DNA of 64,000 bases. Source: Gottfriedia sp002574545 (GTDB lineage Bacteria; Bacillota; Bacilli; Bacillales; Bacillaceae_G). The position numbers were made by a program, and so were the translations under genes. A model generated the notes under the pieces. The model was given only the letters and a program-made list of their open reading frames with translations. It was not told the origin of the DNA and did not search any database. Location: NCBI GenBank assembly GCA_052180195.1, contig CP197469.1; one strand, given 5' to 3'. Shown here one piece after another: positions 40,006-49,448 of the stretch. Numbering within the stretch: position 1 is the first letter of the stretch; each line of letters starts with the position of its first letter.

Positions 40006-42114
40006 ATGAATCATGCACTTTTGTATTTGAACGCACTAGGGTTTGTGGCAATTACAGTTTATGCAATTTATTTATTCATTTACCTGATTAAAACAAGAAT
40101 TGCCTACATCAAATTAGGTAAAAAAGAAGAATTTGAAAGAAATTTGAAAGAACGCTTTCAAAAAATTTGGGTCAATGTTTTTGGACAAAAAAAGCTTTTG
40201 AAAGATAAGAAAAGTGGATTTATTCATTTGTTATTCTTTTATGGATTCATTTTAGTTCAAGCCGGAGCTTTAGACTTTATTTTAAGAGGTCTTATTCCTG
40301 AGGTACATTTACCACTTGGACCTTTATATGGTGCATTTACGTTTTTTGAAGAAATCGTTGCTTTATTAATATTGGTGGCAGTAGTTTGGGCCTTCCATAG
40401 ACGATATATTGAAAAATTAGTTCGATTAAAAAGAGGTTGGAAAAGCGGTTTAGTTTTAATTTTCATTGGTTTACTAATGTTATCAACATTGTTTGGTAAT
40501 GGTATGGGAATTATTTGGAGTGGAGAAGAAACGAGCTTCCACGAACCAATCGCATCTTTAATTGCGACAATTTTTAATGGTATTAGTGAACCTTTAGCCA
40601 TTTCATTCTTTTATGTTGCTTGGTGGATTCACTTAATTACACTTTTAACGTTCTTAGTGTACGTGCCACAATCAAAGCACGCCCATTTACTTGCCGGTCC
40701 AGCAAACGTATATTTTAATCGTTTAACGAAGGCAGGAAAATTAGAAAAAATAGATTTTGAAGATGAAACACAAGAGACATTTGGCGTTGGAAAAATCAGC
40801 GACTTTCGTCAATCACAGTTAATTGACTTATATGCTTGTGTAGAATGTGGTCGTTGTACAAACGTCTGTCCGGCAACTGCAACTGGAAAAATGCTTTCAC
40901 CAATGGATTTAATATTAAAACTTCGTGATCATTTAACTGAAACTGGAGCAGTTGTAACATCTCGTGCACCTTGGGTTCCAACTGTTGCATTTTCAAAAAC
41001 AAAAGGAAATCAATTAGCATTTGCCTCCCAAGGAAATCAAGAAACAGCAGCAACATTGGAATATAGTCCAAGTTTAATTGGTGACGTAATTACTGAAGAA
41101 GAGATTTGGGCATGTACAACTTGTCGTAACTGTGAAGATCAATGTCCTGTAATGAATGAGCACGTTGAAAAAGTAATTGATTTACGACGTTATTTAGTTT
41201 TAACAGAAGGTAAGATGCAACCAGATGCTCAACGTGCAATGACAAATATTGAACGTCAAGGAAATCCATGGGGATTAAATCGTAAAGACCGTGAAAACTG
41301 GAGAGAACTTGATGAAAGCATTCATATCCCAACTGTAAAAGAAGCTAAAAAAGCAGGAGAAGAAATTGAGTACTTATTCTGGGTTGGTTCAATGGGTTCA
41401 TATGATAATCGAAGCCAAAAAATCGCATTAGCTTTTGCAAAACTTATGAATGAAGCTGGAATTAAGTTTGCTATTTTAGGTAATAAGGAGAAAAATTCTG
41501 GTGACACACCTAGACGATTAGGTCAAGAATTCCTATTCCAAGAGTTAGCAAGTAATAATATAGCAGAAATAGAAAAAGCAGAAGTAAGTAAATTAGTAAC
41601 AATTGATCCACATGCTTATAACACATTTAAAAATGAATATCCTGATTTTGGTTTGAAAATTGAAGTTTATCATCATACAGAATTATTAGCTCAATGGGTT
41701 AAAGAAGGTAAGTTGAAGCCAGTTCATGAAGTGAATGAAGTGATCACGTACCATGATTCATGTTATTTAGGGCGATACAATGAAGTTTACGAAGCTCCTA
41801 GGGATATTCTTCGTGCTATTCCTGGTGTCAAGCTTGTTGAAATGGAACGTAAACGTGAAACAGGTATGTGCTGTGGAGCGGGTGGAGGATTAATGTGGAT
41901 GGAAGAGCATGTTGGAAACCGCATTAATGTGACACGTACTGAACAAGCACTTGCTGTCAGTCCAAATGTAATTGGAACAGGTTGTCCTTATTGCTTAACA
42001 ATGCTATCAGATGGAACGAAAGCAAAAGAAGTAGAAGAAAGTGTTAAAACACTGGATATAGCAGAGCTGTTAGAGTTATCGATTTTTGGTGACAAACAAA
42101 GCCAAGCTTCGTAA
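40006..42114 (+). CDS. fadF: Fe-S and membrane oxidoreductase FadF (acyl-CoA dehydrogenase electron acceptor)
   Basis: A 702-aa fusion protein of the FadF/YwjF family. Residues 1-240 hold about six transmembrane helices of the nitrate-reductase gamma type. Then come two 4Fe-4S motifs (CVECGRCTNVCP near 277 and CTTCRNCEDQCP near 369) and two CCG-type cysteine domains (HDSCYLGRYN near 583, CCGAGGG near 622) as in heterodisulfide reductase. It likely passes electrons from ETF or acyl-CoA dehydrogenases to menaquinone. The ATG at 40006 follows GGGGGAGG; the in-frame TTG at 39988 overlaps that region. FadR-box control agrees with a beta-oxidation role. Confidence 0.93.
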   Translation: MNHALLYLNALGFVAITVYAIYLFIYLIKTRIAYIKLGKKEEFERNLKERFQKIWVNVFGQKKLLKDKKSGFIHLLFFYGFILVQAGALDFILRGLIPEVHLPLGPLYGAFTFFEEIVALLILVAVVWAFHRRYIEKLVRLKRGWKSGLVLIFIGLLMLSTLFGNGMGIIWSGEETSFHEPIASLIATIFNGISEPLAISFFYVAWWIHLITLLTFLVYVPQSKHAHLLAGPANVYFNRLTKAGKLEKIDFEDETQETFGVGKISDFRQSQLIDLYACVECGRCTNVCPATATGKMLSPMDLILKLRDHLTETGAVVTSRAPWVPTVAFSKTKGNQLAFASQGNQETAATLEYSPSLIGDVITEEEIWACTTCRNCEDQCPVMNEHVEKVIDLRRYLVLTEGKMQPDAQRAMTNIERQGNPWGLNRKDRENWRELDESIHIPTVKEAKKAGEEIEYLFWVGSMGSYDNRSQKIALAFAKLMNEAGIKFAILGNKEKNSGDTPRRLGQEFLFQELASNNIAEIEKAEVSKLVTIDPHAYNTFKNEYPDFGLKIEVYHHTELLAQWVKEGKLKPVHEVNEVITYHDSCYLGRYNEVYEAPRDILRAIPGVKLVEMERKRETGMCCGAGGGLMWMEEHVGNRINVTRTEQALAVSPNVIGTGCPYCLTMLSDGTKAKEVEESVKTLDIAELLELSIFGDKQSQAS

Positions 42115-42152
42115 AAGTTCTATAACTATACAATTTTCATAAATTAACAATG

Positions 42153-42178
42153 AAAGGTGTGCGACTTGTACACCTTTT
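42153..42178 (+). terminator. Weak terminator after fadF
   Basis: AAAGGTGT pairs with ACACCTTT, followed by a short T stretch. Some readthrough into the thiolase gene is likely. Confidence 0.45.
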
Positions 42179-42251
42179 AATTGGTGAATTGATGTTTATA
42201 GGATTTTTTTATAGAGGAGAAATAGATAAAAATTTTAAGGGGGAATAAGGG

Positions 42252-43433
42252 ATGAGTAAAACAGTTATAGTAAGTGCAGTTCGTACACCATTAGGACGTT
42301 TTGGAGGAGCTTTAAAAGGCTTTAGTGCTGCCCAGTTAGGTGGTATCGCAATTAAAGAAACGTTGAGCCGTGTTAACCATCCGTTAGAATCAATTGATGA
42401 TGTAATAATGGGAACTGTTTTACAAGCTGGACAAGGACAATTACCTTCAAGACAGGCGCTTCATAATGCGGGACTACCTTGGGAAACAAGATCAGAAACA
42501 ATAAATAAAGTGTGTGCATCTGGTATGCGTAGTGTTATGCTTTCAGATTTATTGATTCGATCTGGCGAAAGTAAACGTATAGTTGCAGGTGGAATGGAAT
42601 CCATGAGTAATACACCTTTTTATCAAACCTCTTTAAGATGGGGAAATAAAATGGGGAATACAGAGATAAAAGATGGGGTTCTATTGGATGGTTTAACTTG
42701 TTCATTTACTGGAGTTCATATGGGTACATATGGAAATGAAGTTGCTAAAATCGAAAACTTATCTCGTGAACAACAAGATGAGTGGGCACTTCGTAGTCAT
42801 CAACTTGCGGTGGAATCGATTAAAACAGGTAAATTTAAAGATGAGATTGTAGCGATTGAGTCAGTTGATAAAAAAGGAGTCGTTACAAAAATTGAAGAAG
42901 ATGAGTGTCCAAGGGTGGATACTACAATTGAAAAACTAGCAAAACTATCACCAGCGTTTGACCGTGACGGAACAATTACAGCTGGTAACGCACCTGGACT
43001 TAATGACGGAGCTGCAGCTCTTTTATTAATGAGCGAGGAAGAAGCAAAACTAAATGGTTACTTACCATTAGCTACAATTGTTGCAACAGAATCAATGGCT
43101 ACAGAAGCAAAAGACTTCCCAAGAACTCCGGGATATGTTATTCAAAAATTATTACAAAAAACAAATAAAAAGATTTCAGATATTGATTTATTTGAAATTA
43201 ACGAAGCATTTGCAGCAGTAGTATTAGCAAGTTCAAAAATTGCAGATATACCTTTAGAAAAAATTAATGTAAATGGTGGTGCAATCGCTCTAGGACATCC
43301 TATTGGAGCAAGTGGTGCAAGAATCATTGTTTCATTAATTCATGCTCTTAAAAACAGAGGTGGCGGCTTAGGAATTGCTGCAATCTGCAGCGGCGGTGGT
43401 CAAGGAGACGCAGTTTTAGTAGAGGTACGATAA
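42252..43433 (+). CDS. Acetyl-CoA C-acetyltransferase (thiolase)
   Basis: A 393-aa thiolase of the MmgA/ThlA type. The acyl-accepting cysteine is Cys88 in NKVCASGMRS, with His349 in ALGHPIGASGAR and Cys379 in ICSGGGQGD. It cleaves acetoacetyl-CoA or condenses two acetyl-CoA. A GGGGGAATAAGGG site precedes the ATG. It is placed between fadF and acdA, so probably the final step of a fatty acid or branched-chain catabolic set. Confidence 0.95.
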   Translation: MSKTVIVSAVRTPLGRFGGALKGFSAAQLGGIAIKETLSRVNHPLESIDDVIMGTVLQAGQGQLPSRQALHNAGLPWETRSETINKVCASGMRSVMLSDLLIRSGESKRIVAGGMESMSNTPFYQTSLRWGNKMGNTEIKDGVLLDGLTCSFTGVHMGTYGNEVAKIENLSREQQDEWALRSHQLAVESIKTGKFKDEIVAIESVDKKGVVTKIEEDECPRVDTTIEKLAKLSPAFDRDGTITAGNAPGLNDGAAALLLMSEEEAKLNGYLPLATIVATESMATEAKDFPRTPGYVIQKLLQKTNKKISDIDLFEINEAFAAVVLASSKIADIPLEKINVNGGAIALGHPIGASGARIIVSLIHALKNRGGGLGIAAICSGGGQGDAVLVEVR

Positions 43434-43839
43434 GAGGGAAAAGCAAGAAATGCAGGTATGGGATGAGCAGGAAAGGTATGGAGGGGAATAGAGCCTTTCA
43501 CCTAAGTACTGCCTCCCTTTTGCTGTTAATTTTTGCTTTTCTTTTTTTGTTTTTTGCCTATTATCTTGATCTTGTTTTTCCTTCCTTCTAGAATGAAAAA
43601 TTTTTCTACAAAAAATAACAGGAATTTTCAGATTTTTGTCTAATATTATACGAAGTAGACTATCTTTTAGTCAAAGTAGAAATATTTTTGTTAACGCTTA
43701 CAAAATTCGACAAAAACAACATGGCAGTGATAAGGGGGCAATTAAGTTAAAGGGAATAGGATATAGAATAATGATCTTTAATGAAACCCTTTATTTAATT
43801 GTGATCCTTGTCCTAGCAAAAAATCGGGGGAAATGATCT
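43434..43839. other. Long intergenic region before acdA
   Basis: About 406 bases. Its left part is purine-rich on the plus strand and ends with GAAAAGCAA (43438-43446) repeated as TTGCTTTTC near 43530, followed by a T run: a terminator with a large loop is possible. A 66-codon plus-strand frame (43636-43836) has no ribosome binding site and is not called. A perfect cre site lies at 43689-43702. No other gene is seen. Confidence 0.5.
43689..43702 (-). promoter_or_regulatory. cre site (CcpA) upstream of acdA-icmF
   Basis: Read on the minus strand, TGTAAGCGTTAACA fits the cre consensus TGWAANCGNTNWCA at all 14 positions. It is 138 bases before acdA, so carbon catabolite repression of this block is expected. 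Confidence 0.75.
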
Positions 43840-44970
43840 ATGCAATTTCGTTTAAGTGAAGAACATGAAATGATTCGTAAAATGGTAAGAGATTTTGCTA
43901 GAAATGAGGTTGCTCCGTCTGCTGCTGAGCGTGATGAGCATGAAAAATTTGATCGTTCCATTTTTGATCAAATGGCTGAGTTGGGATTAACAGGTATTCC
44001 ATTCCCAGAGGAATATGGCGGAATCGGTAGTGATTACTTAGCTTACGTTATCGCAGTTGAAGAACTTTCTAGAGTTTGCGCTTCAACAGGTGTAACTTTA
44101 TCAGCACACACTTCATTAGCTAGTTGGCCGATATATAAATTTGGTACAGAAGAACAAAAACAAAAATTCTTAAAACCGTTAGCACAAGGAACAAAAATCG
44201 GTGCATATGGATTAACTGAACCAGGATCTGGATCAGATGCTGGTGGTATGAGAACGACTGCAAGAAAAGAAGGAAATGAATATATATTAAATGGTTCGAA
44301 AATATTTATTACGAACGGTGGAGAAGCGGAAATTTACGTTGTATTTGCGGTGACTGACCCTACTAATAAACACGGAGTTTCTGCGTTTATCGTTGAAAGT
44401 GATACGCCAGGTTTTTCAGTTGGTAAGAAAGAAAGTAAATTAGGTATTCGTTCATCACCAACAACTGAAATTATTTTTGAAGAATGCCGTATCCCAGCTG
44501 AAAATCTATTAGGAGAAGAAGGTAAAGGATTTAAAGTTGCGATGCAAACCCTTGATGGTGGTAGAAATGGAATCGCTGCTCAAGCAGTCGGGATTGCACA
44601 AGGTGCTTTAGATGCTTCAGTTGATTATGCTAAAGAGCGTGTTCAATTTGGCAAACCAATTATTGCTCAACAAGGTATCTCTTTTAAACTTGCGGAGATG
44701 GCAACTAGTATTGAAGCTTCTCGTCTATTAACTTATCAAGCTGCATGGTTGGAATCTAATGGACTTCCATATGGCAAGGAATCTGCAATGTCAAAATTAT
44801 TTGCTGGAGATACTGCAATGAAAGTTACAACAGAAGCAGTACAAGTATTTGGTGGGTATGGATATACAAAAGATTATCCGGTAGAACGCTTTATGAGGGA
44901 TGCTAAAATTACACAAATTTATGAAGGAACACAAGAAATTCAAAAACTAGTAATCTCAAGAATGCTGTAA
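43840..44970 (+). CDS. acdA: Acyl-CoA dehydrogenase
   Basis: A 376-aa FAD-dependent dehydrogenase, similar to B. subtilis AcdA (short- or branched-chain). Features: FAD/substrate motif GAYGLTEPGSGSDAGGM, EYILNGSKIFITNGG, the central VQVFGGYGYTKDYPVERFMRD, and the catalytic base Glu in IYEGTQEIQ near residue 361. GGGGGAAATGATC precedes the ATG at 43840. Electrons would go to ETF and FadF. It lies upstream of icmF, consistent with valine or isobutyryl-CoA breakdown. Confidence 0.95.
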   Translation: MQFRLSEEHEMIRKMVRDFARNEVAPSAAERDEHEKFDRSIFDQMAELGLTGIPFPEEYGGIGSDYLAYVIAVEELSRVCASTGVTLSAHTSLASWPIYKFGTEEQKQKFLKPLAQGTKIGAYGLTEPGSGSDAGGMRTTARKEGNEYILNGSKIFITNGGEAEIYVVFAVTDPTNKHGVSAFIVESDTPGFSVGKKESKLGIRSSPTTEIIFEECRIPAENLLGEEGKGFKVAMQTLDGGRNGIAAQAVGIAQGALDASVDYAKERVQFGKPIIAQQGISFKLAEMATSIEASRLLTYQAAWLESNGLPYGKESAMSKLFAGDTAMKVTTEAVQVFGGYGYTKDYPVERFMRDAKITQIYEGTQEIQKLVISRML

Positions 44971-45017
44971 AAATAAAATATTTTATGCTTCTTTTCGCAT
45001 TAAGATGATTAGGAACG

Positions 45018-45061
45018 CTTGGTACAAGGGAAAATGGATTTCCTTTACCAAGTTTTCTTTT
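45018..45061 (+). terminator. Terminator-like hairpin between acdA and icmF
   Basis: CTTGGTACAAGGGAAA pairs with TTTCCTTTACCAAG (one bulge), followed by TTTTCTTTT. Since icmF has no clear promoter of its own, partial readthrough is likely. Confidence 0.75.
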
Positions 45062-45098
45062 ACAAAAAAGGCAATTATAATTTCGGGGGATGATTAGT

Positions 45099-48000
45099 AT
45101 GGTAGAAAAGTATCAAGCTAAGCACAAGATTCGTTTCGTTACTGCATCAAGTTTATTTGATGGCCATGATGTTTCAATCAATATGATTAGAAGATTATTG
45201 CAAGAAAATGGTGTTGAAGTTATTCATTTAGGCCATAACCGATCTGTAGAAGAAATTATTAACGCAGCAATTCAAGAGGATGTACAAGGTATTTCAATTT
45301 CTTCCTACCAAGGTGGACATATGGAGTACTTTAAATATATGTACGATTTGCTTCAAGAAAGAGGCGCATCTCACATCAAGTTATTTGGTGGCGGTGGCGG
45401 CGTAATTCTGCCTAAAGAGCAAGAAGAGCTAGAAGCATACGGTATTACAAAAATCTATTCACCTGAAGATGGCCGTATAATGGGACTTCAAGGAATGATC
45501 AATCATATGCTACAAAGCACTGATTTTCTTCCACCTTTGAAGGACTTAGAAAACGTTCAAAAACTATCTGCTACAAATCATAAAGAAATTGCAAGATTTA
45601 TTACTTTAGCTGAAAATAAAGGCTCTCTTGATTCAAGTCTAGAGTTGGCTGCAACATTAGAAAAAACAGAAACTACTAAAAGTGTAGTCATTGGTATGAC
45701 AGGTACTGGTGGAGCGGGTAAGAGTTCATTAACGGATGAACTAGTACGCCGTTTTATTCAAGAGTTTCCAGAAAAAACAATTGGTATTGTTTCAATTGAT
45801 CCAACAAAACGTAAAACAGGTGGAGCGCTATTAGGTGATCGTATTCGTATGAATTCAATTCACCATCCAAATGTGTATATGAGAAGTTTAGCTACTCGAG
45901 ATAGTCAATCTGAGATCTCAAATGCATTAGAGGATGCTATTTCAATATTAAAATCAGCTGATTTTGATGTTATTTTTGTTGAGACAAGTGGTATAGGTCA
46001 AGGCGATGCTGCAATTACTAAATACAGTGATATTCATTTGTATGTTATGACAAGTGAATTTGGAGCACCTTCTCAATTAGAAAAAATTGATATGATTGAC
46101 TTTGCAGATTTAATCGCAATTAATAAATTTGAACGTCAAGGTTCTGAAGATGCATTACGTCTTGTTCAAAAACAATATCAACGTAGTCGCCATCTTTTCC
46201 ATGATGATCCAGCTACAATGCCTGTATACGGAACAATCGCTAGCCAATTCAACGATGCAGGAACTAATAATTTATTTTTAGCTTTAACAAAATCAATTGA
46301 AAAACACACTGCAAATGAGTGGAGTACGACATATATTAAGCCGGGTAATGTTGAGAAACAACATGTCATTATACCAAGTAATCGTCGTTTTTATTTAAGA
46401 GAAATCGCAGAAACTGTAAGAAACTATCACGAAAAAACTGAAGTTGAGGCTCAAAAAGCTTCAAAGCTTTATCAAATTGAAGGAACGCTTTCTGAAATAG
46501 AGTCACAAAATATTGAAGATGCAAAACATACATTAGTAGATTTAAAAAATAAATTTGAAGAATCTCTTGCTCCATCTACAAAACAAGCTCTAAATCATTT
46601 TAAATTGATTAAAGAAGCTTATTCAAAAGATCAACTAGTACAAAAAATTAGAGATAAAGAAATTAAAGTTGATTTAACTACTACAACTTTGTCAGGTACA
46701 AAAATACCAAAAGTATCTGTACCGACATACAGAGATTATGGAGATTTATTAAGATGGGTAGCGAAAGAAAACGTACCTGGATATTTCCCATTTACAGCCG
46801 GCGTGTTCCCATTCAAGCGTCAAGATGAAGATCCGAAGAGACAATTTGCTGGAGAGGGACCACCAAGCAGAACAAATAAACGATTCCACTATCTATGTGA
46901 GAATGATCCAGCTAAACGTTTAAGTACAGCATTTGATTCAGTAACTCTATACGGAGAAGACCCAGCAATTCGTCCTGATATTTTTGGGAAAATTGGTGAG
47001 AGTGGCGTAAATGTATGTACTTTAGATAATATGATTGAGCTTTACAAAGGCTTTGATTTATGTAGTCCACAAACATCTGTTTCTATGACAATTAATGGTC
47101 CAGCACCAATAATTTTAGCTATGTTCTTAAATACTGCTATTCATCAACAAGTTGAAAAAAGGGAAAAAGAATTAGGTAGAATTTTAACAGTTGAAGAATT
47201 CACTGAAATAAAGCGAGAAACTTTACAAAAAGTTCGTGGTACTGTTCAAGCAGATATTTTAAAAGAGGATCAAGGGCAAAATACATGTATTTTCTCAACA
47301 GAATTCGCTTTGAAAATGATGGGAGATATTCAACAGTATTTCATTGATAATAATGTTCGTAATTATTATTCAGTTTCAATTTCTGGATACCATATTGCAG
47401 AAGCTGGAGCAAATCCAATTTCACAACTAGCATTCACTTTATCGAATGGATTCACTTATGTTGAATATTATTTAAGTCGAGGTATGAAGATTGACGATTT
47501 TGCACATAATTTATCGTTCTTCTTTAGTAATGGACTTGATGCTGAGTACTCAGTAATAGGACGTGTAGCAAGAAGAATTTGGGCAGTTACGATGAAAGAA
47601 AAATATGGTGCATCTGAACGTAGCCAAAAACTTAAATACCATGTTCAAACATCAGGTCGTTCATTACATGCTCAAGAAATGGCATTTAATGATATTCGTA
47701 CAACATTACAAGCGTTATTAGCTTTATATGATAACTGTAACTCACTTCATACAAATGCATATGATGAGGCTGTTACAACTCCTACTGAGGAATCTGTACG
47801 TCGTGCAATGGCGATTCAGCTTATTATTCAAAAAGAAAATGGCCTATCGAAAAATGAAAACCCAATTCAAGGATCATTTATCATTGAACAGCTAACAGAC
47901 TTAGTAGAAGAAGCAGTTTTAAAAGAGTTTGAGAGAATCAGTGACCGTGGTGGCGTATTAGGTGCGATGGAGCTTCAATATCAACGTGGTAAAATTCAAG

Positions 48001-48338
48001 AAGAGTCACTTTATTATGAAACACTTAAACATAGTGGTGAACTTCCAATCATAGGAGTTAACTCTTACATCAATCCTAACGAACAAATGGAATCAATCAA
48101 TACTATGGAAATCGCTAGATCAAGTTACGAAGAAAAACAATCACAAATTGATCATGTAGAACAATTCCAAGTGAAACACAAATCAGAAGCGCAAGTCGCT
48201 CTAGAACAATTAAAACAAGTTGCACGCCAAAACGGTAATTTATTCGAAGAGCTAATGAATACTGTTCGCGTTGCTAGTTTAGGACAAATCACGCAAGCAT
48301 TATACGAGGTAGGCGGACAATACCGTAGAAATATGTAA
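45099..48338 (+). CDS. icmF: Fused isobutyryl-CoA mutase IcmF
   Basis: A 1079-aa adenosylcobalamin-dependent fusion enzyme that interconverts isobutyryl-CoA and n-butyryl-CoA. The N-terminal B12-binding domain has the ligand His23 in LFDGHDVS and the GGGGG-containing loop near residue 100. The middle is a MeaB-like G-protein chaperone domain with P-loop GTGGAGKSS (near 203-210). The C-terminal mutase TIM barrel starts near residue 530 (PGYFPFTAGVFP). The ATG at 45099 lies eight bases after GGGGGA; the ATG at 45090 overlaps that site. Together with acdA it suggests valine and even-chain branched acid catabolism. Confidence 0.96.
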   Translation: MVEKYQAKHKIRFVTASSLFDGHDVSINMIRRLLQENGVEVIHLGHNRSVEEIINAAIQEDVQGISISSYQGGHMEYFKYMYDLLQERGASHIKLFGGGGGVILPKEQEELEAYGITKIYSPEDGRIMGLQGMINHMLQSTDFLPPLKDLENVQKLSATNHKEIARFITLAENKGSLDSSLELAATLEKTETTKSVVIGMTGTGGAGKSSLTDELVRRFIQEFPEKTIGIVSIDPTKRKTGGALLGDRIRMNSIHHPNVYMRSLATRDSQSEISNALEDAISILKSADFDVIFVETSGIGQGDAAITKYSDIHLYVMTSEFGAPSQLEKIDMIDFADLIAINKFERQGSEDALRLVQKQYQRSRHLFHDDPATMPVYGTIASQFNDAGTNNLFLALTKSIEKHTANEWSTTYIKPGNVEKQHVIIPSNRRFYLREIAETVRNYHEKTEVEAQKASKLYQIEGTLSEIESQNIEDAKHTLVDLKNKFEESLAPSTKQALNHFKLIKEAYSKDQLVQKIRDKEIKVDLTTTTLSGTKIPKVSVPTYRDYGDLLRWVAKENVPGYFPFTAGVFPFKRQDEDPKRQFAGEGPPSRTNKRFHYLCENDPAKRLSTAFDSVTLYGEDPAIRPDIFGKIGESGVNVCTLDNMIELYKGFDLCSPQTSVSMTINGPAPIILAMFLNTAIHQQVEKREKELGRILTVEEFTEIKRETLQKVRGTVQADILKEDQGQNTCIFSTEFALKMMGDIQQYFIDNNVRNYYSVSISGYHIAEAGANPISQLAFTLSNGFTYVEYYLSRGMKIDDFAHNLSFFFSNGLDAEYSVIGRVARRIWAVTMKEKYGASERSQKLKYHVQTSGRSLHAQEMAFNDIRTTLQALLALYDNCNSLHTNAYDEAVTTPTEESVRRAMAIQLIIQKENGLSKNENPIQGSFIIEQLTDLVEEAVLKEFERISDRGGVLGAMELQYQRGKIQEESLYYETLKHSGELPIIGVNSYINPNEQMESINTMEIARSSYEEKQSQIDHVEQFQVKHKSEAQVALEQLKQVARQNGNLFEELMNTVRVASLGQITQALYEVGGQYRRNM

Positions 48339-48387
48339 AAAAGAATTGTGAAAGAAAAGAAAAGGACATATGGCTGAAGTTAGGTAG

Positions 48388-48414
48388 AATGGGCGTCTTT
48401 TAGACGCTCATTTT
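48388..48414 (+). terminator. Terminator of icmF
   Basis: AATGGGCGTCT pairs with AGACGCTCATT (one mismatch), followed by T-rich sequence. Confidence 0.8.
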
Positions 48415-48585
48415 ACTATTTTCGTGAAAAATTAATCTAATATTGAAAAATATAGACAAGGTGCTAGCATATTTAACTTAGTTTTGTTTATAATGAAAGA
48501 TATGTATTTTATAACTAACAAGTAAAATTTATACATAATGTCATTAGATTATGGTGAAAATATTATTTTTAAAGGAGTGCTTACC

Positions 48586-49134
48586 TTGAGTCTAACGCAA
48601 TACTCGGAAGAGCAATTAAAAGAATTATCGCTTATTGAATTAGCATATGAACTTTTTTCTGAAACAAAGGAACCTATTTCTTTTTATGATTTAGTAGACC
48701 AAATGGCAACAGTTTTAGGTGTAACTAGAGAGGCTCTATTAGAAAAACTTCCTCAATTTTATACAGAATTAAATATTGATGGCCGTTTCGTATGTCTAGG
48801 TGAAAACCGTTGGGGATTACGTGCTTGGTATCCATATGATCAAGCGGAAGAAGAAGTATTACCTGTTGCAAAACCTAAGAAGAAACGTAAACAATTAGAA
48901 GAAGATGATGAGTTCGAAGACTATGATCTATCTGAAGATGAAGATTTTGAAGAGGAAGAACTTGAATTAGACGAATTAGATGAAGATCTAGTTGAAGACG
49001 ATGAAACTGATGAGTTTGATGACGAAGAAATCGATGAAGATGATGAAGATCTTGAATTAGATGATGAAGATCTTGAATTAGATGATGAAGAAGATGAAGA
49101 ATTAGATGAATTTGAAGAGGAAGAAGAACTATAA
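48586..49134 (+). CDS. rpoE: RNA polymerase delta subunit
   Basis: A 182-aa delta subunit that increases transcription specificity and recycling. The N-terminal HARE-HTH domain (residues about 1-90) includes LSLIELAYELFSETKEPISF and NRWGLRAWYP. The remainder is an almost purely Asp/Glu/Leu tail. The start is TTG 48586, eight bases after AAAGGAG; an upstream in-frame ATG at 48538 has no such site. The pyrG promoter begins right after its stop codon. Confidence 0.95.
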   Translation: MSLTQYSEEQLKELSLIELAYELFSETKEPISFYDLVDQMATVLGVTREALLEKLPQFYTELNIDGRFVCLGENRWGLRAWYPYDQAEEEVLPVAKPKKKRKQLEEDDEFEDYDLSEDEDFEEEELELDELDEDLVEDDETDEFDDEEIDEDDEDLELDDEDLELDDEEDEELDEFEEEEEL

Positions 49135-49138
49135 GTTC

Positions 49139-49180
49139 TTGACTTTTAAGTACTGAATGAGTAGAATTCTTATTGGGCTC
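49139..49180 (+). promoter_or_regulatory. pyrG promoter with GGGCTC transcription start
   Basis: TTGACT (49139-49144), 17 bases, TAGAAT (49162-49167), 7 bases, then GGGCTC (49175-49180). In B. subtilis, pyrG starts at GGGC and low CTP causes extra G residues to be added. The layout here is the same. Confidence 0.85.
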
Positions 49181-49204
49181 TTTAAAAAGAACGAAATATA
49201 TTTT

Positions 49205-49243
49205 GACGCTCCCTATTTTAAATAGGGGGCGTCTTTGTTTTTT
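49205..49243 (+). terminator. pyrG leader attenuator (CTP-sensing)
   Basis: GACGCTCCCTATTT pairs with AAATAGGGGGCGTC, with a T run. Its 5' arm holds the pyrimidine block GCTCCC, which poly-G 5' ends could pair with to prevent termination. It lies 30 bases after the start site and also ends rpoE readthrough. Between it and pyrG (49244-49448) I see no gene. Confidence 0.8.
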
Positions 49244-49448
49244 TACAAATACACAATGTAATAAAACAATAAAAAAACTGTTTGATTTAGATTCAATTGT
49301 TAAAAATTTGCATGAAAAAACCCAATTTTGGATGACAATAAAGCATGCATACAAAATATTATTAAATAATTTTTTATAATGGTTTAGCTTTGTAATTTCT
49401 TGTAAGGAAAAATAAAATACGAATGCTAAAAATGAAAGGGGCTCAATT

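Noticed and set aside
43636..43836. A 66-codon plus-strand frame before acdA
   Set aside because: No ribosome binding site, crosses the cre site, no recognisable features.
48901..49134. Tandem repeat in the rpoE tail (GATGAAGAT-like units)
   Set aside because: Explained by the acidic Asp/Glu tail of the delta subunit.
48875..49354. A 159-codon minus-strand frame over the rpoE tail
   Set aside because: It is the complement of the Asp/Glu repeat codons, giving a His/Leu-rich artefact; rpoE is certain.
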